Source: Antennarius striatus
Lineage: Eukaryota; Chordata; Actinopteri; Lophiiformes; Antennariidae
Reading direction: 5' to 3'
Assembly: GCF_040054535.1 (NCBI RefSeq)
Contig: NC_090781.1
Coordinates: 10,357,982-10,421,981, forward strand
Length of the DNA stretch: 64,000 nt
The translations under genes and the position numbers were made by a program. Position 1 is the first letter of the stretch. Every line of letters starts with the position of its first letter. The notes under the pieces are model-generated. The model was not told the DNA's origin, searched no databases, and worked only from the letters and a program-made list of their open reading frames with translations. Shown here one piece after another: positions 24,901 through 37,165 of this stretch.

Positions 24901-27311
24901 AACCTGCCCGATTCAGGTCAGTACAACTCCTCTTTAACGTAACACATGTTATATACTCTGTATAGTTAGTATAATAGTTTATTCTATAGGTTCTTATGAA
25001 AGCTTTTGTGTCTTGTCCCATCATGTCTTACCATAGCTTTGTTTGTCCTGTCATACTGCAGCGTTGTTTGTCTTATCCCTCCCCAGGAACAGATAGACTT
25101 ATGAGTTCAGTGTCTGTTCTCCCTCCTCACCCTCCCTTGACGAGTGCTGCGCGCAAGTTGGCTTTGGCTTTGGCTGAGTCTGCCCAGATGGCCAGCAGCG
25201 GCGCCCAGAGAACAAACAACATCTCATCCCACCTTTTTCGGAGACTGGAAGCACCTCACATCCAGGACAAACCGCCCCGGCCCTCTGTCCTCAATCTTAA
25301 AGAGCACTCTTGTCCTCATGTCTCCTCCCAATGGCAAACATCAGTGCACAACCCCATGGAAAGCCACTGCTACCGTCATCCTGTTCATTTCCTTCCTGCA
25401 CACCTTGGCTCCGGGCCGTTGCAGGTCACTGATGGACAGGAAAGTATAAGTAATTTAACACCTAATGTCAGTCCGCTCGGGTCAGGGAGTTTGGATGATT
25501 GCAGCGCAGAGAGGAGCGACCCCAGAGAGGAAAAAGAGCTTAGAGATGTCACACAGGCAGAACCCACCTGTCAGAGTGTTGGCGTTTCGACACCCACTCA
25601 GCCTGTATGCTCCACTCAGAGCCAGTCGACTTCACCCGTGTATGTGAACACCGACTCTATCAATATTTTTAATTTCCGCGCGGTTCTGGCAGAAACCTCC
25701 ATGCCTGCCTCAATCGAAGAGGTCCTCCCACGCTCGCTGCAGCCCTCAACACATCTGTACAACCCAGAGGATGAACCTCTCGACCTGGCTGGGGATGTGT
25801 ACGGCATTCATCAGCATCATCGACCGATTCAAACAGGACGACCGTCTGCACGTCACTGGCCTCGGCCCGCCGCTCTGCCGTGTCACCAGTTTGGGCCGAG
25901 GGGTATTTACAGGCAGGCGTCTGAGAGTCGCTGCAGTACGTTAGGGTTCAGATATCCGCTGTCACCTCAGTACAGACATCACCACAGAGAAGAGCACCTT
26001 ATCAGTGGTCACCACAGACAGCAAGTCCCATGGCAAAGATCAGAAGATAGGATAGTTGGGCAGCCGGCCATCCGGAGGGCTCGCTCTTTCCATGCTCCAC
26101 AAATTAGTCACTATGAGCTGGCAGAGAGGACAATTGTGCCCCCTGATTCACTGTTTTATACCGAGCAAATGTCCAGCCAGGAGGTGCCCTATCAGAGGCT
26201 GATTCAGACTGGCATCCACTCGGCTCGGCCCCAGTTTGACAGCAGCCGAGCAGACTATCGTTACAGCCCCTATTTTGATATTAACCCAGCAGATAGCTCC
26301 TGCTATTACGCAGAGCCCAGCCAGCAACGTGATAACCGACATGCTCAGCCTCACACAATACGCTGCGAAAGGGAAAATAGGCAATCTGATTACTATAACT
26401 ACTCTCCACACCGTGTCCCTCCTGTGAACAGGGAGTTTTATGTAGAAAGCAAGGACACTTTTGTTTACGAGGCTAGAGATGCAGAAATTTTTGAAAGAGT
26501 AGTTTATCAACCGGTCAAGCATGAGGGTAAATCTAGAAATAAAAATATATGTCTACCTGTGTCACCACCTGAGAGCCCAAGCTCACCGGTTGACTCAAGA
26601 GGCAGGGACATAATGCACACAAGAAGCAAGTCGGATCCTGGAAATGCCTGCCTCCTTTCCACCAGCAGGACAGAAAATCCTGATTTTTTATTAGCTACAT
26701 CACCAACTTCCCTGAGGTCTCAGCAGGCTGACCTGGAGGTCGCCGGTCAAAAGTACGACCACCGGTCGAGTGCAGAACCAGGACCATCCAGGCAGACTCA
26801 GATCAGGCCTCAACCACCACTGCGTAAAGTTCCCTCGCTTCCTGAAAGAGGCTGTCGTAACTTCAAGAACATCGAGCACAACAACAGAAGCCATACACGA
26901 GGTCATAACCAAGAAGGATTAATGATGGCCAAAACTGGCAGCAGCTACTCTGGTGCTGTCAAACCTAGCATCCTTAGGAGACCGGCGAGGTCACAGAGCA
27001 CCAGAGAAGACCGTCACCATCATTATCAACACATCAAATCCTCTCTAGATCCACAACATCTGGGATCCTTTTCCATTCAGCCCACCAGAAGGACTCAGAG
27101 CACTAAAGTCAAGCCCACACAATATGATCACATGGAGGGGCATTATGCAACTCCAAAACCTAAATCCACAAGATCCAGCAAATCCGTGGGCGGATATTTG
27201 CCTAGCCAGGGCTGTATGTCTCCCCACGGACACAAACTGCTGTCCAAAGCTCTGGGTCAGGAGTCTTTTTATCACACTTCACTGAGATCTGAGGCTGGGG
27301 TCTATGAGTGA
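12913..27311 (+). CDS. arhgap32: Rho GTPase-activating protein 32 (PX-SH3-RhoGAP)
   Basis: ARHGAP32 (p250GAP/RICS) speeds GTP hydrolysis on Rho-family GTPases and is known in other vertebrates from postsynaptic sites and neurite control. The coding exons I joined are 12938-13026, 14874-14951, 15177-15261, 17933-18019, 18110-18247, 18426-18518, 19422-19544, 19643-19720, 20433-20514, 20638-20787, 21221-21323, 21815-21959, 22265-22347, 22591-22698, 22870-23015, 23098-23311, 23750-23898, 24063-24137, 24242-24916 and 25087-27311. All have GT/AG borders, the phases agree, and the total is 4926 nt (1641 residues plus stop). The order is PX (about 45-190), SH3 (about 218-276), RhoGAP (about 320-530), then a long disordered tail. 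Family-specific tail motifs are SEESLTSLH, SLDFDPMSFQCSPP and ARKLALALAESAQ, which favour ARHGAP32 over ARHGAP33. Human ARHGAP32 is longer (about 2090 residues), mainly in the tail and N-terminus. The ATG at 12938 opens the first coding exon, which starts at 12913. The N-terminal 30 residues are the least certain part. Confidence 0.93.
13027..17932. other. arhgap32: arhgap32 introns between the first coding exons
   Basis: Apart from exons 14874-14951 and 15177-15261, this is non-coding. It contains an orphan acceptor at 13875-13880, a candidate 24-nt microexon at 17757-17780, CTCF-like motifs at 13746-13759 and 16005-16018, and a purine-rich block at 16680-16800 (minus-strand frames there are low-complexity). 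Confidence 0.6.
14874..18518 (+). other. arhgap32: PX (phox homology) region of arhgap32, five exons
   Basis: These exons encode residues about 31-190. Landmarks are STASMKVKNMKK, the AECAHFHYE segment, ELVFLVQIGCQ and then RSYEDFRVLDKHLHLCIYDRR. The last is the conserved Arg/Tyr-Phe core of PX domains, whose first Arg normally contacts a phosphoinositide. The segment closes with NCGP.LTWME, as in ARHGAP32 and ARHGAP33. PX domains of this family bind lipids weakly or take part in contacts within the protein, so membrane targeting is inferred. The second coding exon has two AGs five bases apart (14867-14868 and 14872-14873). Only the second keeps frame with the first coding exon. Confidence 0.88.
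17757..17780 (+). other. arhgap32: Candidate 24-nt microexon in arhgap32
   Basis: A long T-run acceptor ending TTTTCAG precedes 24 bases. These are followed by a GTAAAG donor at 17781. The flanking coding exons meet at phase 0 (15261 and 17933), so including this unit would add exactly eight residues (VSTNPPLS) to the PX region without shifting the frame. The human protein, as I recall it, joins the flanking residues directly, so the segment would be optional or lineage-specific. It could also be a chance pair of splice sites. Confidence 0.35.
18519..19421. other. arhgap32: arhgap32 intron between PX and SH3 exons
   Basis: I see only AT-rich sequence and a short (CA/CGCA)n run near 18945-18974. 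No extra exon is convincing here. Confidence 0.6.
19422..20514 (+). other. arhgap32: SH3 domain of arhgap32, three exons
   Basis: Residues about 218-276 read AAHVTKRYTAQATDELTFEV, then a GDIVSVIDMPP loop, then WWRGKHGFQVGFFP and CVELI. The ALYDY-like strand is replaced by KRYTAQ, as is usual in this family. The Trp pair and the GFFP turn are intact, so a functional Pro-peptide binding groove is likely. The three exons (19422-19544, 19643-19720, 20433-20514) join at phases 0, 0 and 1. Confidence 0.9.
20638..23015 (+). other. arhgap32: RhoGAP catalytic domain of arhgap32, six exons
   Basis: The domain starts near VFGCDLGEHL and runs to VVEFIL. The arginine finger lies in GIYRLSG and is residue 357 of the predicted protein (codon 21286-21288). 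The structural motifs LCKLYFRELPNPLLTYQL and KNLAIVWAPNLLRS are also complete. All residues usually needed for GAP activity therefore appear present. The domain is the best-conserved part of the gene. Confidence 0.93.
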
Positions 27312-28333
27312 TTCTAGCGACTGGTTTTATCTAATTCCACATCGGGGCCAAAGTAAAACAGCACTTTATCCTCTGCCAGACCGACTGACTGTTGTATTGA
27401 AAGAGTTTATTTTAACCTTGAGAAGCTGCTAAAAAGAGAGAAGTGAGGCTGCTCCCGGGTGCCGTACTCCCACCATCACTGCTTAGTTCATATTTTCCGT
27501 TGGATTTTGAGGGAGTTCAAAGGGATCAAATGAGTTGATTGCAGATGTTTTAAATGCAAAGTTTAAAGGTAACGGAATGAAAACTGTTTGATAACAATGT
27601 TGCTTCTATATTTTATTTAATGCTTAAACAACAAGAGATTAATAGCTATTGTAAGTTGATTTATGAATATGAAGTTTAGGAATGTATATAAAATAACATC
27701 GATGTTAATGTTTTCTGTCTGTTTAAATAACACACAACTAAAATGTGGCAAATGTACCATACATTTGTTTTCTATTCTGGTCTGTTCAGGTGTCAACAAG
27801 CACTTTTGAGAATAACTTTGTCTGAAGCCCATTGTCTTAACATGATGTAAATGAAACCTCATGATTGACGATACACATCGATTTTTTTGTGTGAGAAGCT
27901 GCTTGCTTTGAGTCATTGCTACAGTAAATACTATATCGGCACTTTCAAAGGGGTAAAAATGAAAGATAACCTCATGCTTTCTATTGTTTTTTTCTTCTCT
28001 AACTTTGATTTTTTTTATCGCACATTGTATAATAAATCAAGAAATAATTATTTCTGTTAAGGTCAACGCTACCGTGGCAAAAAATATGCTAGACATACAG
28101 TTGATGCAAATGAGCTCATTGAGTTAGGTGAAACAGTGTATTTTGTATTGCATTGTGGTTTTGTCACAAAAATGAAATGATTTCCTCTTTTAGGGAACTT
28201 TTAACACTGTTGTGTTTTACATAATTTATGATGTTTTATGCATTAATGATATTTCAAATACAAAGATGTAGGTCAGACTATTCTGTTAAGACATGTTAAA
28301 CAAGTTATTTTAATGAGCGTTTTAAAAAATAAA
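27312..28333 (+). other. arhgap32: 3'UTR of arhgap32
   Basis: AT-rich sequence follows the stop codon. AATAAA signals are at 28031-28036 and 28328-28333, giving likely transcript ends near 28.05 or 28.35 kb. The extent is inferred from these signals only. Confidence 0.6.
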
Positions 28334-31300
28334 GATATATCAATAATGGAAGTGGGTTGAATAATTTTGTGCTCGGTGTGTTTTTTTTTTTTTAACAACA
28401 CATAATTGGAGTTTTCATGTCAAGTTGTAGCCCCCACAGACCCCACTCATGTTTCTGTTAGCCCTGCAAACACAGATGAGCAGAATTGATGAGGGGTTTA
28501 CCCTTTTGTGATATTTGCATAAAATATCAGCCATTAGAAGATATGAGTCAGTGGAAATATGAGCAGAAACTAACTTTATAACTCTTGTAACACTCTCCAG
28601 CCCTGTAATCATAATAAGTGTTTTTCTGTCATAATGTTGGTGTATGACTTGGAGGTCATTTGCATCCTTTTTTCAGTGTTTTCTCAGTACTCACTTTTTC
28701 TTGGAAGCTTAAATGCAACGTCTAATATTATCTGTGCAGCCAGTTATCTCTAATGCAGAGGCGGGTCCTGAGAACTTGAGAGCAGCTGCAACTTGTGCTA
28801 CAACACCAGAAGGCACCAGAGCAAACATGCATTTGAAGGGGGAGAGAAGCACCTTCTTCAAAGAACCACATTCGACTGTCAGAACCACTGATACGTTTTC
28901 TTTTCAGCGTAACCGGTTTCCCTTCTGAGCCAAACAACAATATAGAGAGCTAACCACTACATGGTCTCTCTGGTAGTTCCAGGGCAGTGATAAAATAATA
29001 ATAACAAATTATTGCAAATACCTCTTCCATATTAAAGAGAGTTTCAGCAATTTTAGCTTACTTAAGTCTTAAAAAACAACTGAACATAATTAAACACAAA
29101 TCTTCATTCTGCCCCTCTTGGTTAGGTTTTGGAATTTTAAGTGAGTGACTAACACTAAGAGTTACACCTATTTATAACAATGCAAAACTGTCAAACTAGT
29201 GAATGCCTGGTTCAAGATCTGTTTTCGCTGAAAAACATTTAAAGGTACAGCAGAAGAATCATTATTTTCTATATGAATGTGAAAATGACATCTAGGAAAT
29301 AGCACGTATGGAGTTATTTTTAAAAAGAAAAAAATATAAAGAATATAAACATTCAGAGAAATTTTAAAAAAGCATTATGACAATTAAAAAATGAAACAAT
29401 GTGAAAGAAGAATCAGGCATAGTCACACATTAAAGTATGGATCATACGTCATGTTTGTCTTTGGTAAACTGAGGGTAGAACTTTTCCCTTAGTTTTCTTT
29501 GACCCCAAATCCAGATGAGAATCTTTTTCCTTCTGTTTTCCAGCTCGACTCCCTCTGAGCTCTCCCATCAGCTGCCAGCTTCCTGCAGCTCAGGGGAGGC
29601 CATCATCCACCATCAGGTGGCGCTGTAGCACTGAAGAACCGCAAAGGCTCAGTGGAGACCACAGACTGTGACATGCTTCTCAAATACCACATATCTGTTA
29701 ATAACAATATAGAATATCCTGACTCCATTTGTATTGTTTTTAGCAGAAGTTATTAAAACAACTAACTTGAGAAATGATTTAAATACCCCAAGCTGACCAG
29801 GTGATTCTGCAGATGCTTTGAATTTGAGGTCAGTTACCTCATATTGAAGGCTCATTTTACAGGAAGCCCATCTGATCATAGTTTAAAGTAAGTTAGGGAG
29901 CTGGATGATAATCAGAGGGAAACCAATGTTATCCAAAGTGCCTTGGTAATTGTTACCTTTTAAGAAATGATTTTTGTTAGAGCTCAGAGAAAATCAACCT
30001 CCCATTCACAGCTGACTGAAAGACTTGGTCCGTGGCAAAATCCATTAAGAGAGCCTGTGAACTCAGAGCAATGTCTCCTGGCAGCTCTGCGTTGCTCCTG
30101 GAGCTGCAAGCTATTGTTTATTCATCACCACATTGGCATTCAAATCGCATCCTCACTGTTCTCTTTCATAAACAACAAGTTGCAATTTTATGCATGTGAA
30201 GGTTGAAGTCAAATTATTTATAGAAGACTGGACCTGAGGAAAGAGAACGGCCTCCAGCCAAATGGTTTACATTGAGAGCAATCTTTTTCTATAGGCTATT
30301 AAATTTGCTGGATCAGAGCAAGATGTGCATGTATTATTCAGCATTTCAGAGAAAGAATTGTTGCCCTGCTAGACAGCCATCTGCTTTTAAGACATTGTGA
30401 TGCATTTCAGACATGTTGCCTTTCAAGACCAGGGTAAATTCTTATTTTTCAGTGTTGGGCAAATGAAATGAATGGAAAAATATCTCACATGTATGGCTCC
30501 CTTGGGTTTACTGCCTCGCTGTGGCAAATACGTAAAAAAAATGAGGTGAGTAAGCTGGAATTGATTGAAGTCTCTGAACTGGTAAATGTAGCTCCGTTCG
30601 AGGTTTAGACACGCAGGTAACTTTCACCTGTCTGAGAAATTATCGAAGAACATCTGGTTCTGTGCAGATGCACAGATGAGATATGTGAGATGTAGGTTGC
30701 CAACCCCAAGCAGCTGCAGGGTGAAAGTGCTGTCAGCCCTCCAGGGACGGGTGATCTGCTGGATAATAGCTGTCCTGCACACTTACGGAGTTTAGAAATG
30801 GTTGATATTGTTTTCACTGTCAGCAGACCTTATGGCATATTTGGACTTGTGTTTCCCTTCTGGTTGTTCATAATAGCAAAATCCTCCATTAAAACACATT
30901 ATTGGAACTGTGAAGTATGGGGAACATTTAAATAGTAGAATGTTGCAGCAGATGCTTCCACTTCAACAAACTCCCAGTGAAGGATAAGGGTCTAGTATGA
31001 GGTAATAGTTTTATTACTCTTTCCTTTCTGATTATTCTGTTGTGAATTTTACAGCATTGTGAGATACCCTGAAACTGGACATTGAAATGCATTACATAAA
31101 GCAGTTGATCACAAACTACTGCATCTTTTTTTTGGGTCCAGGTCACAAAGGAAAAGTTTGGTCCACATTCTGAGGTGATGCTGCCACACTGATGGTCAGT
31201 GAATTTCACAAGACCTACACAAGGCGATGACAGCTTCTACTGCCCGTTATCTTTTTATCAGATTCTGCTGTCTTCAGTGGCACAGTCACCAGTATGTTGC

Positions 31301-31837
31301 AGACTTTGTATTTTTCCAATACACATTTGTAAGATACTAAGAGACAGAGAGATCATCTGTGGCTCACCTAATTACCTAGTTAGCATGACAATAGCTTCTT
31401 ATTTAATTACAACTTCCAAGAGAACCTTGTTAGTATTTCAGACAAATAATTAGGCCCTGGTCATTGGCATAAATATATTCTCTACGAGTGCATCCGTGTC
31501 TTTTGCAATTAAAAAAAACAACAACAGCTGCCAGAGGAAGCAGTGGAGGAGAGCTGGAACACGCTGCTTAGTGATTGAATAGTTGATTAGGCTGTAGCTT
31601 TAGACAAAAGCTCCTCATGGAGAATTTTTAAATGTAACATTCACATGCATATCAAAGTGACAGAGGAATTAGATAACCGCATCCTGCTGGCCCATGTAAT
31701 GCAAGATCCAATTTTTACTGTAAATAATTCTGTTGACCTTCAAGTGATGAATAATAGCCTGAGAACAAGAATGTAATCATACAAAGCATCATGTTGGTTC
31801 AAAAGGTAGCCACCAGTTGAATAATCTCACCAAGCTG

Positions 31838-32150
31838 TCATGGTCCCAGTTCCAGTGTTGCCTCCTGTCCTTTTTCCTATTTTCACTCCCACTCAATCCA
31901 TTCATTCCTGTCATTCGTGTTGCTGCAGCCACCCATCTCCGATCAGGCCCCACCCAACTTAAATTCAGCTCAGCTCGGACCTTTTCTTGGACTTCTTTGT
32001 AATTTTGCTAGTTTTTGCCTGTTTGTCTGTTCCTTACTGATCATCTAACAACCTGTTGTAGGAATTTTGCTTATTCAACTATGAATGTGAACTTCTGCTC
32101 TGGTGTACTGCATTTAGGTCTGAACCACACCTGGTTCTCAAAGGTTGATT
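31838..32150. repeat. Possible degenerate retroelement fragment
   Basis: The composition (CT-rich start at TCATGGTCCCAGTTCC, then a CTGCATTTAGGTCTGAACC-like end) resembles the degraded 3' part of a common fish retroelement. The match is from memory of consensus patterns and is weak. Confidence 0.3.
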
Positions 32151-33449
32151 ATGCCACACCACCGCTACAGGTGGACCACATGTACAAATAAACAGCTGGC
32201 CAGACTGGTTAAAAAGCAGACGCAAGACTCTCCAGGTATGAAAATTATATGTTAGAGGAGACAGTTCTAACTGAGCAGAAAAGCAATTATCCCATGCAGT
32301 CATTTAACTGGCCACAACAGAAAGCCTCACTTGCTCGAGGCTCCAATTTCTGTAATTTCAAGTTTTTAATTTATATATCTAAGACTCCAATTTAATTTCT
32401 GCTTTAAGAAACAAAACTCAATCAGATATCATTTATCTTTCTGAAATGCCCTTTATAAATTGAAAAAAAAAAAAAAAATCAATCAAGCCACCAGGTAAAG
32501 GTGGGAATTTTCTTGAAAAACATTTTTTGGTCTGTCATCAACTGTTAAACTTTTTTGCTTGAAGGTTAACAGTCCTTTATAGTTTCAATGACAAAAATGA
32601 AGTTGGTGGTGAGTTCACTTAACTTTTTTCATAATGCTTTATTAGGAGTTCATTCAAATCCTTACAGAAAGCAGGAAGCGTCGGACTCAAAGGGGATAAT
32701 GATGTGTTTGGAAGTAATTTTGGAGGATGTTGTTCACATTTGTTGTATGCACTCAAATCCAAAAATAATATTCTATGAGAAACATAATATTCTTGGTGCT
32801 ACATCTGCTCCTCAACATTAATTAAACATTGTAGGGTAAGTAAGTTCCATCTCATTTCCATTAACTTGTCTCTTTTGTTCATTTTTGTACACTTTTTTCT
32901 TGTCTCAGTTGCTCAGCTTTCTTTTGTTCGCATCACAATGACATGGTAAGAGTTCACTCATACTGGGTACTTACTACATCTCAGGCACAAGCTCTAATGT
33001 ATTAAAATTAATAACCAGTGATAGCACAACAGTAATTTTTAGATGACAACTTTTCTCATCACGTTGTGGCTTCTTGTACAATCTGAGCCGTGTGAATGTG
33101 TTGAACGTGTAAAACTCAGTGTGGATGTGGAGAGGTGTTCACACATACTAACTGACAAACTAATAGCTCTGCTCAGCATTGTTTTACCAAGAAAAAACTT
33201 AATCCTTTGCACAGCTGAACAAATGAATTTAATACCAAGTAGTTCTCCATATTTGTCTGCAGCCCTCTATACTCAATAGTTCTTCATCTGTGCTGGCATG
33301 TAAAGCTGAAATACAGTGACTGGGTCTTGGATAAATAACAATAGTCTGCACCAATGCTTGGTTAAGACAGGCGTTAACTTAATTCACTTTATTTAGCCAT
33401 AATTACATATTATTTTGTCTCATAACTTTAAAAATAACACGTCTAATGC

Positions 33450-33710
33450 TCTGAATCCATTCATCCGTTTTGCTTTCTGTCACTTATCCACCTTGCTGGT
33501 CACGGGCTGCTGAAGCCTAGCCCAGCTGGCTAAGGGTTAAAGTTGGGGTACACCTCAGACAAGGCGCCAGCCACATGAAAGACAAAGAAACATGCACACA
33601 CTCACACTTGGAAAATTTGGTGTGACCAATTTACCTAAACTGCATGTTTTTGAACCTGAAAAGAGCCCGCACAGACACGAGGAGAACATACAAACTCTGA
33701 ATCATAAAAC
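33450..33710 (+). repeat. Dispersed fish repeat, longest copy in the window
   Basis: The signature runs through GGTCACGGGCTGCTGAAGCC, GGGGTACACC and CACACTCACACTTGG, then CCTAAACTGCATGTTTTTG and GGAGAACATACAAACTC. This order is typical of a very abundant interspersed fish repeat of about 250 bases. It has no coding capacity. Confidence 0.75.
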
Positions 33711-36172
33711 ATTGATTACACTGCATCCTAAATTATGTTAATAATGATAAAAAGTGCTGAAACTTAAAGTTCATAGTCTATCTTTGCAGAGTAGATTAAC
33801 TGGTTTGATCACTTTATTTGATCTTATTTAAGTTACCTCTAAATTACATGTCCAATGGACCAGCTGAAAATCTTGTGGACCACCCTTGAGCCAGAGAGTG
33901 TGTCCATTATGCTTTGTGCCAGATAGAAAAGGGGTGGAACATTAACCGGGCAAAAAGTACCACTGAACAGACAAGAACATGTTGATCATGCGAGGAGAGC
34001 ACTCCACTGTTTGAACAGAGGGAGATTTATGTAAGTTATACAGTAGATACACACTAGTGGCACATTAAATAACATTAATGGTGGGCAATAAATATTCCAT
34101 CAATGACAAGAAGTGACTTATTGCGTTGTTATTGCCCTATACACTTATATATGACTTAGACTCCTTCAAAAAAACATATTTGAATACATATTGACATATT
34201 TGCAATTTTTTCATTCAAGAACAAGGATGCTTAAACTGTTCCATGAATTATGAATAAATTTTTATATTGTACCACTGTGTTTACTATAGAACTTCAAATA
34301 TAATAAAATAAAACTCAACCATCAGCCACACACCTCATATTTGTTCATGATATTCACCGTCTGACCTGAAAAACCTCTTGTTGTGTCGCTGCATCATCCT
34401 GCTTTAGTGCCACAGAGCAGGTACAGAAATTCCATTTGATTGGGTATTGTATGCATCATTTATCATTTTGTTTACTGTATATATTCTAATGATACTTGTA
34501 TCTTCCTGTTAAATCCTTATTCCTCAGAAGGAATATTCCTCATCGGGTTTTTTTTAGCTCATTTCAACATGACAACACTTTTCACAAAGTTAGACGAACA
34601 ACTGATTGCGCGATCAGCTGACGTTGACAATAGTCCTGACAAACTTGTTTAAGAGCACAATAGTTTCTAATCTTCACGCAGTTGCACAACGGAGATACCT
34701 GTTATTTGACTTGGTTTGGGCCTTAGATTATTTTCTTTAATCACCTGTGTGTTTCATTAGTCATTACTTTCTTTGTAAGGGAATGCATTGTGTTTCTATC
34801 TCCAGCTCTTATTTCAAAAGAGAGCGACAGTAACGGTTAGAGAGCATGAAAAAGATAATGTTTCTAACTCATGCACATCTTCCTAAATTTAATTGAAATT
34901 AAGTTCAAGCTCATTCAAGCTGACGAACTTCATCCCATGATGCCTTCTTTCCCAGTGTTTGAATTCAGTGCCAATTTAATTAAAACATGTAACTTTTAAT
35001 TACCTAACTGATTAATTTAATGAGTGAAAATAGACTCACTGTGATAAATTATTGAGGTGGCAATGTTCCTGCAGCAACTCACGGACTCCATTATGCTCCC
35101 TGTGACTTCCAGGTTGTGTACAGATTTTTTTTTTGTTATGAAATCTTCCCACAAAAATAGACCACTTTCATTTGCATAAAACAGAAACACAGAGATAGAA
35201 CATGTGGAAGGGAACATCCATCAAGGCTTCCTAGTGCATCAGAACTAAGATGGATGACTAAATAGACCTGTAAAGCAACAATAGCATTTTTGTAGTTATC
35301 TCAAAGAAGATAATCGCAAATTGTTTCAAATTAAAAATCTACTTTAAATGAATATTAATCATGTATCAACAATGCTAAATATGATAGGGAGATTAGATAC
35401 CAATATGGCAGAATAAAAGATAAGAGGGGAACAGAAGGTAATAGGAAAAGATTGCAGTTTTGTATCTGGGTGGTGGCTATGAAGTGGAACATTCATGCGA
35501 ATTTTGCAGAACCTGTTGTTCACTCCTGCAGAATGGAGTCACCTTGAGATGTGGTTGAGGGAACTTCAGAGGATGCTGCTTAAGATAGTTGTGGATTTCT
35601 TGTGTGCAAGACTTTTTTTGTTGTTGGGTGGGAAAATGTAAGACAAACACATATTTTCACTGAATTTATGAATTCATCACACTTAAAGGGTCTAACATGA
35701 ACATTTCCTCCATCTGGTAAATATCAAACTCTGATCAGCCTATAGTGCATATTGGAGTCACTCATCCCAGAAACACATATCTCCTCTCCCTGACACTTTC
35801 ACACAGGATTAACACACTGGTTGTGTGTGATTTAATTAATGTAGATTTCTCTAGGTCATACTGTAGCAGTCTGAGACAACTGTGTTGTGGTTATCAGAGG
35901 CTTCTTGTTGTTGTCCTTCATCATTGTTTGAGACAATTAGCTCTTATTTTTCATGGATTATCACTTGGCATTTTCCTTGCAACGTGAATAGTTATATGGA
36001 AGAGAGTATGAACATGCGATAGAAGTCATGTGATGTTTTCTCTAACTATGCGCGGCTTGAATTTATTGAAATGGAAATGTGTTTTGAGCTTTTTTGTTCC
36101 TCCCTTGTCTGAATAAGTTTTGATGCGTGTTTTCACATGCTTTACTCACCTTTAAACACAATCTGCTGTCTC

Positions 36173-36175
<3 letters not shown>

Positions 36176-36243
<68 letters not shown>
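36176..36243. repeat. (AC)n microsatellite
   Basis: An uninterrupted CA run of about 68 bases continues into a CGCA/TGCA-rich segment to about 36295. It lies just upstream of the LINE remnant. Confidence 0.97.
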
Positions 36244-36245
<2 letters not shown>

Positions 36246-36404
36246 ACGCATGCACGCACGCACTCCCGCACTTACGCATGCACGTACACACACACAAACT
36301 CCTGTGCATCATTCCCCTCATTTTAGCACATTTTAATGTTATTGCCAAATGGACATAGAATCTGTGTTTTTTTAACATACAGTATGTTACCAGATCGATC
36401 ATCA

Positions 36405-37165
36405 TTGCAACATAATCATAGTATCTTAACCAGCTGCATCACAGGGTGGTACGGCGCCTGCACCGTTTCCTGCCGTAAGACCCTGCAGCGCATTGTGAGA
36501 GCAGCTGAAAAGATCACTGGTGTCTCTCTCCCTTCCCTTACAGACATTTATAACACCCGCCTCACCCGCAAAGCCATCAGCATTGCAGGTGATCCCACCC
36601 GCCCCTCTCACAGCCTTTTCAGCCTGCTGCCATCAGGTAGGAGACTGCAGAGTCTGCGGGCCAGAACCAGCAGGCTCAAGGACAGTTTCTTTCACCAGGT
36701 GGTCAGGAGGCTCAACTCCCTCCCTCCTCTGCCCCCTGCCATAGCCTTGAACTCTACCCTCACACTGCCTGCCCTCCCCCCAGCACCTGACTACTTATCT
36801 CTCTCTCTCCCCCCATCAACTCAGGGACTACGCACACGTCACTTCCCCTGCAGGATTAAGGAGTGTACAGAGATGTTAACCATCCCTTGTGTTTCGTCTA
36901 ATACTTCGTGTTGTACTGCCTGTTGTACCGCCTGTGTTGTACTGCATGTTGTACTGCCTGTTGTACCGCCTGTGTTGTACTGCATGTTGTACTGCCTGCT
37001 GTACTGCCTGTGTTGTACTGCCTATTGTACTGCCTGTTGTACAACCGGTTGTACTACCTGTTGTACTGCCTGTTTACCGTGGGTCAGAGAGAACTGCAAT
37101 TTCATCTGTGCTGTATGTCGTGCATATATGGTACACTTGACAATAAAGCTGACTTTGACTTCGTA
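36405..37165 (+). mobile_element. 3' end of a non-LTR retrotransposon (LINE)
   Basis: The + frame at about 36420-36790 reads SCITGWYGACT, then KTLQRIVRAAEKITG and LPSLTDIYNTRLTRKA, then HSLFSLLPSGRRLQSLRARTSRLKDSF. This is the familiar C-terminal region downstream of the reverse transcriptase in fish LINEs. The reverse-transcriptase core is absent, so this is a 5'-truncated dead copy. A 12-13 base minisatellite follows at 36900-37075. The element appears to end with a CAATAAAGCTGACTTTGAC tail near 37140-37160. The clade (L2/CR1-like or other) is not certain. Confidence 0.75.
36900..37075 (+). repeat. Minisatellite of TGTTGTACTGCC-like units
   Basis: About fourteen imperfect copies of a TGTTGTACYGCC/TGTGTTGTACTGCA unit lie between the LINE coding part and its tail. 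Frames through it give Cys-Cys-Thr-Ala or Val-Leu-Pro-Val repeats and are not genes. Confidence 0.9.

Larger units (their letters stand above)
28334..36080. other. Intergenic DNA between arhgap32 and cadm1
   Basis: I see no gene here. The region is AT-rich, with short chance frames. Its recognisable contents are a CTCF-like motif at 29610-29623, a possible old repeat at 31838-32150 and a dispersed-repeat copy at 33450-33710. Confidence 0.6.

Noticed and set aside
36063..36405. His-Thr or Cys-Val repeat frames
   Set aside because: They come from the (AC)n microsatellite.
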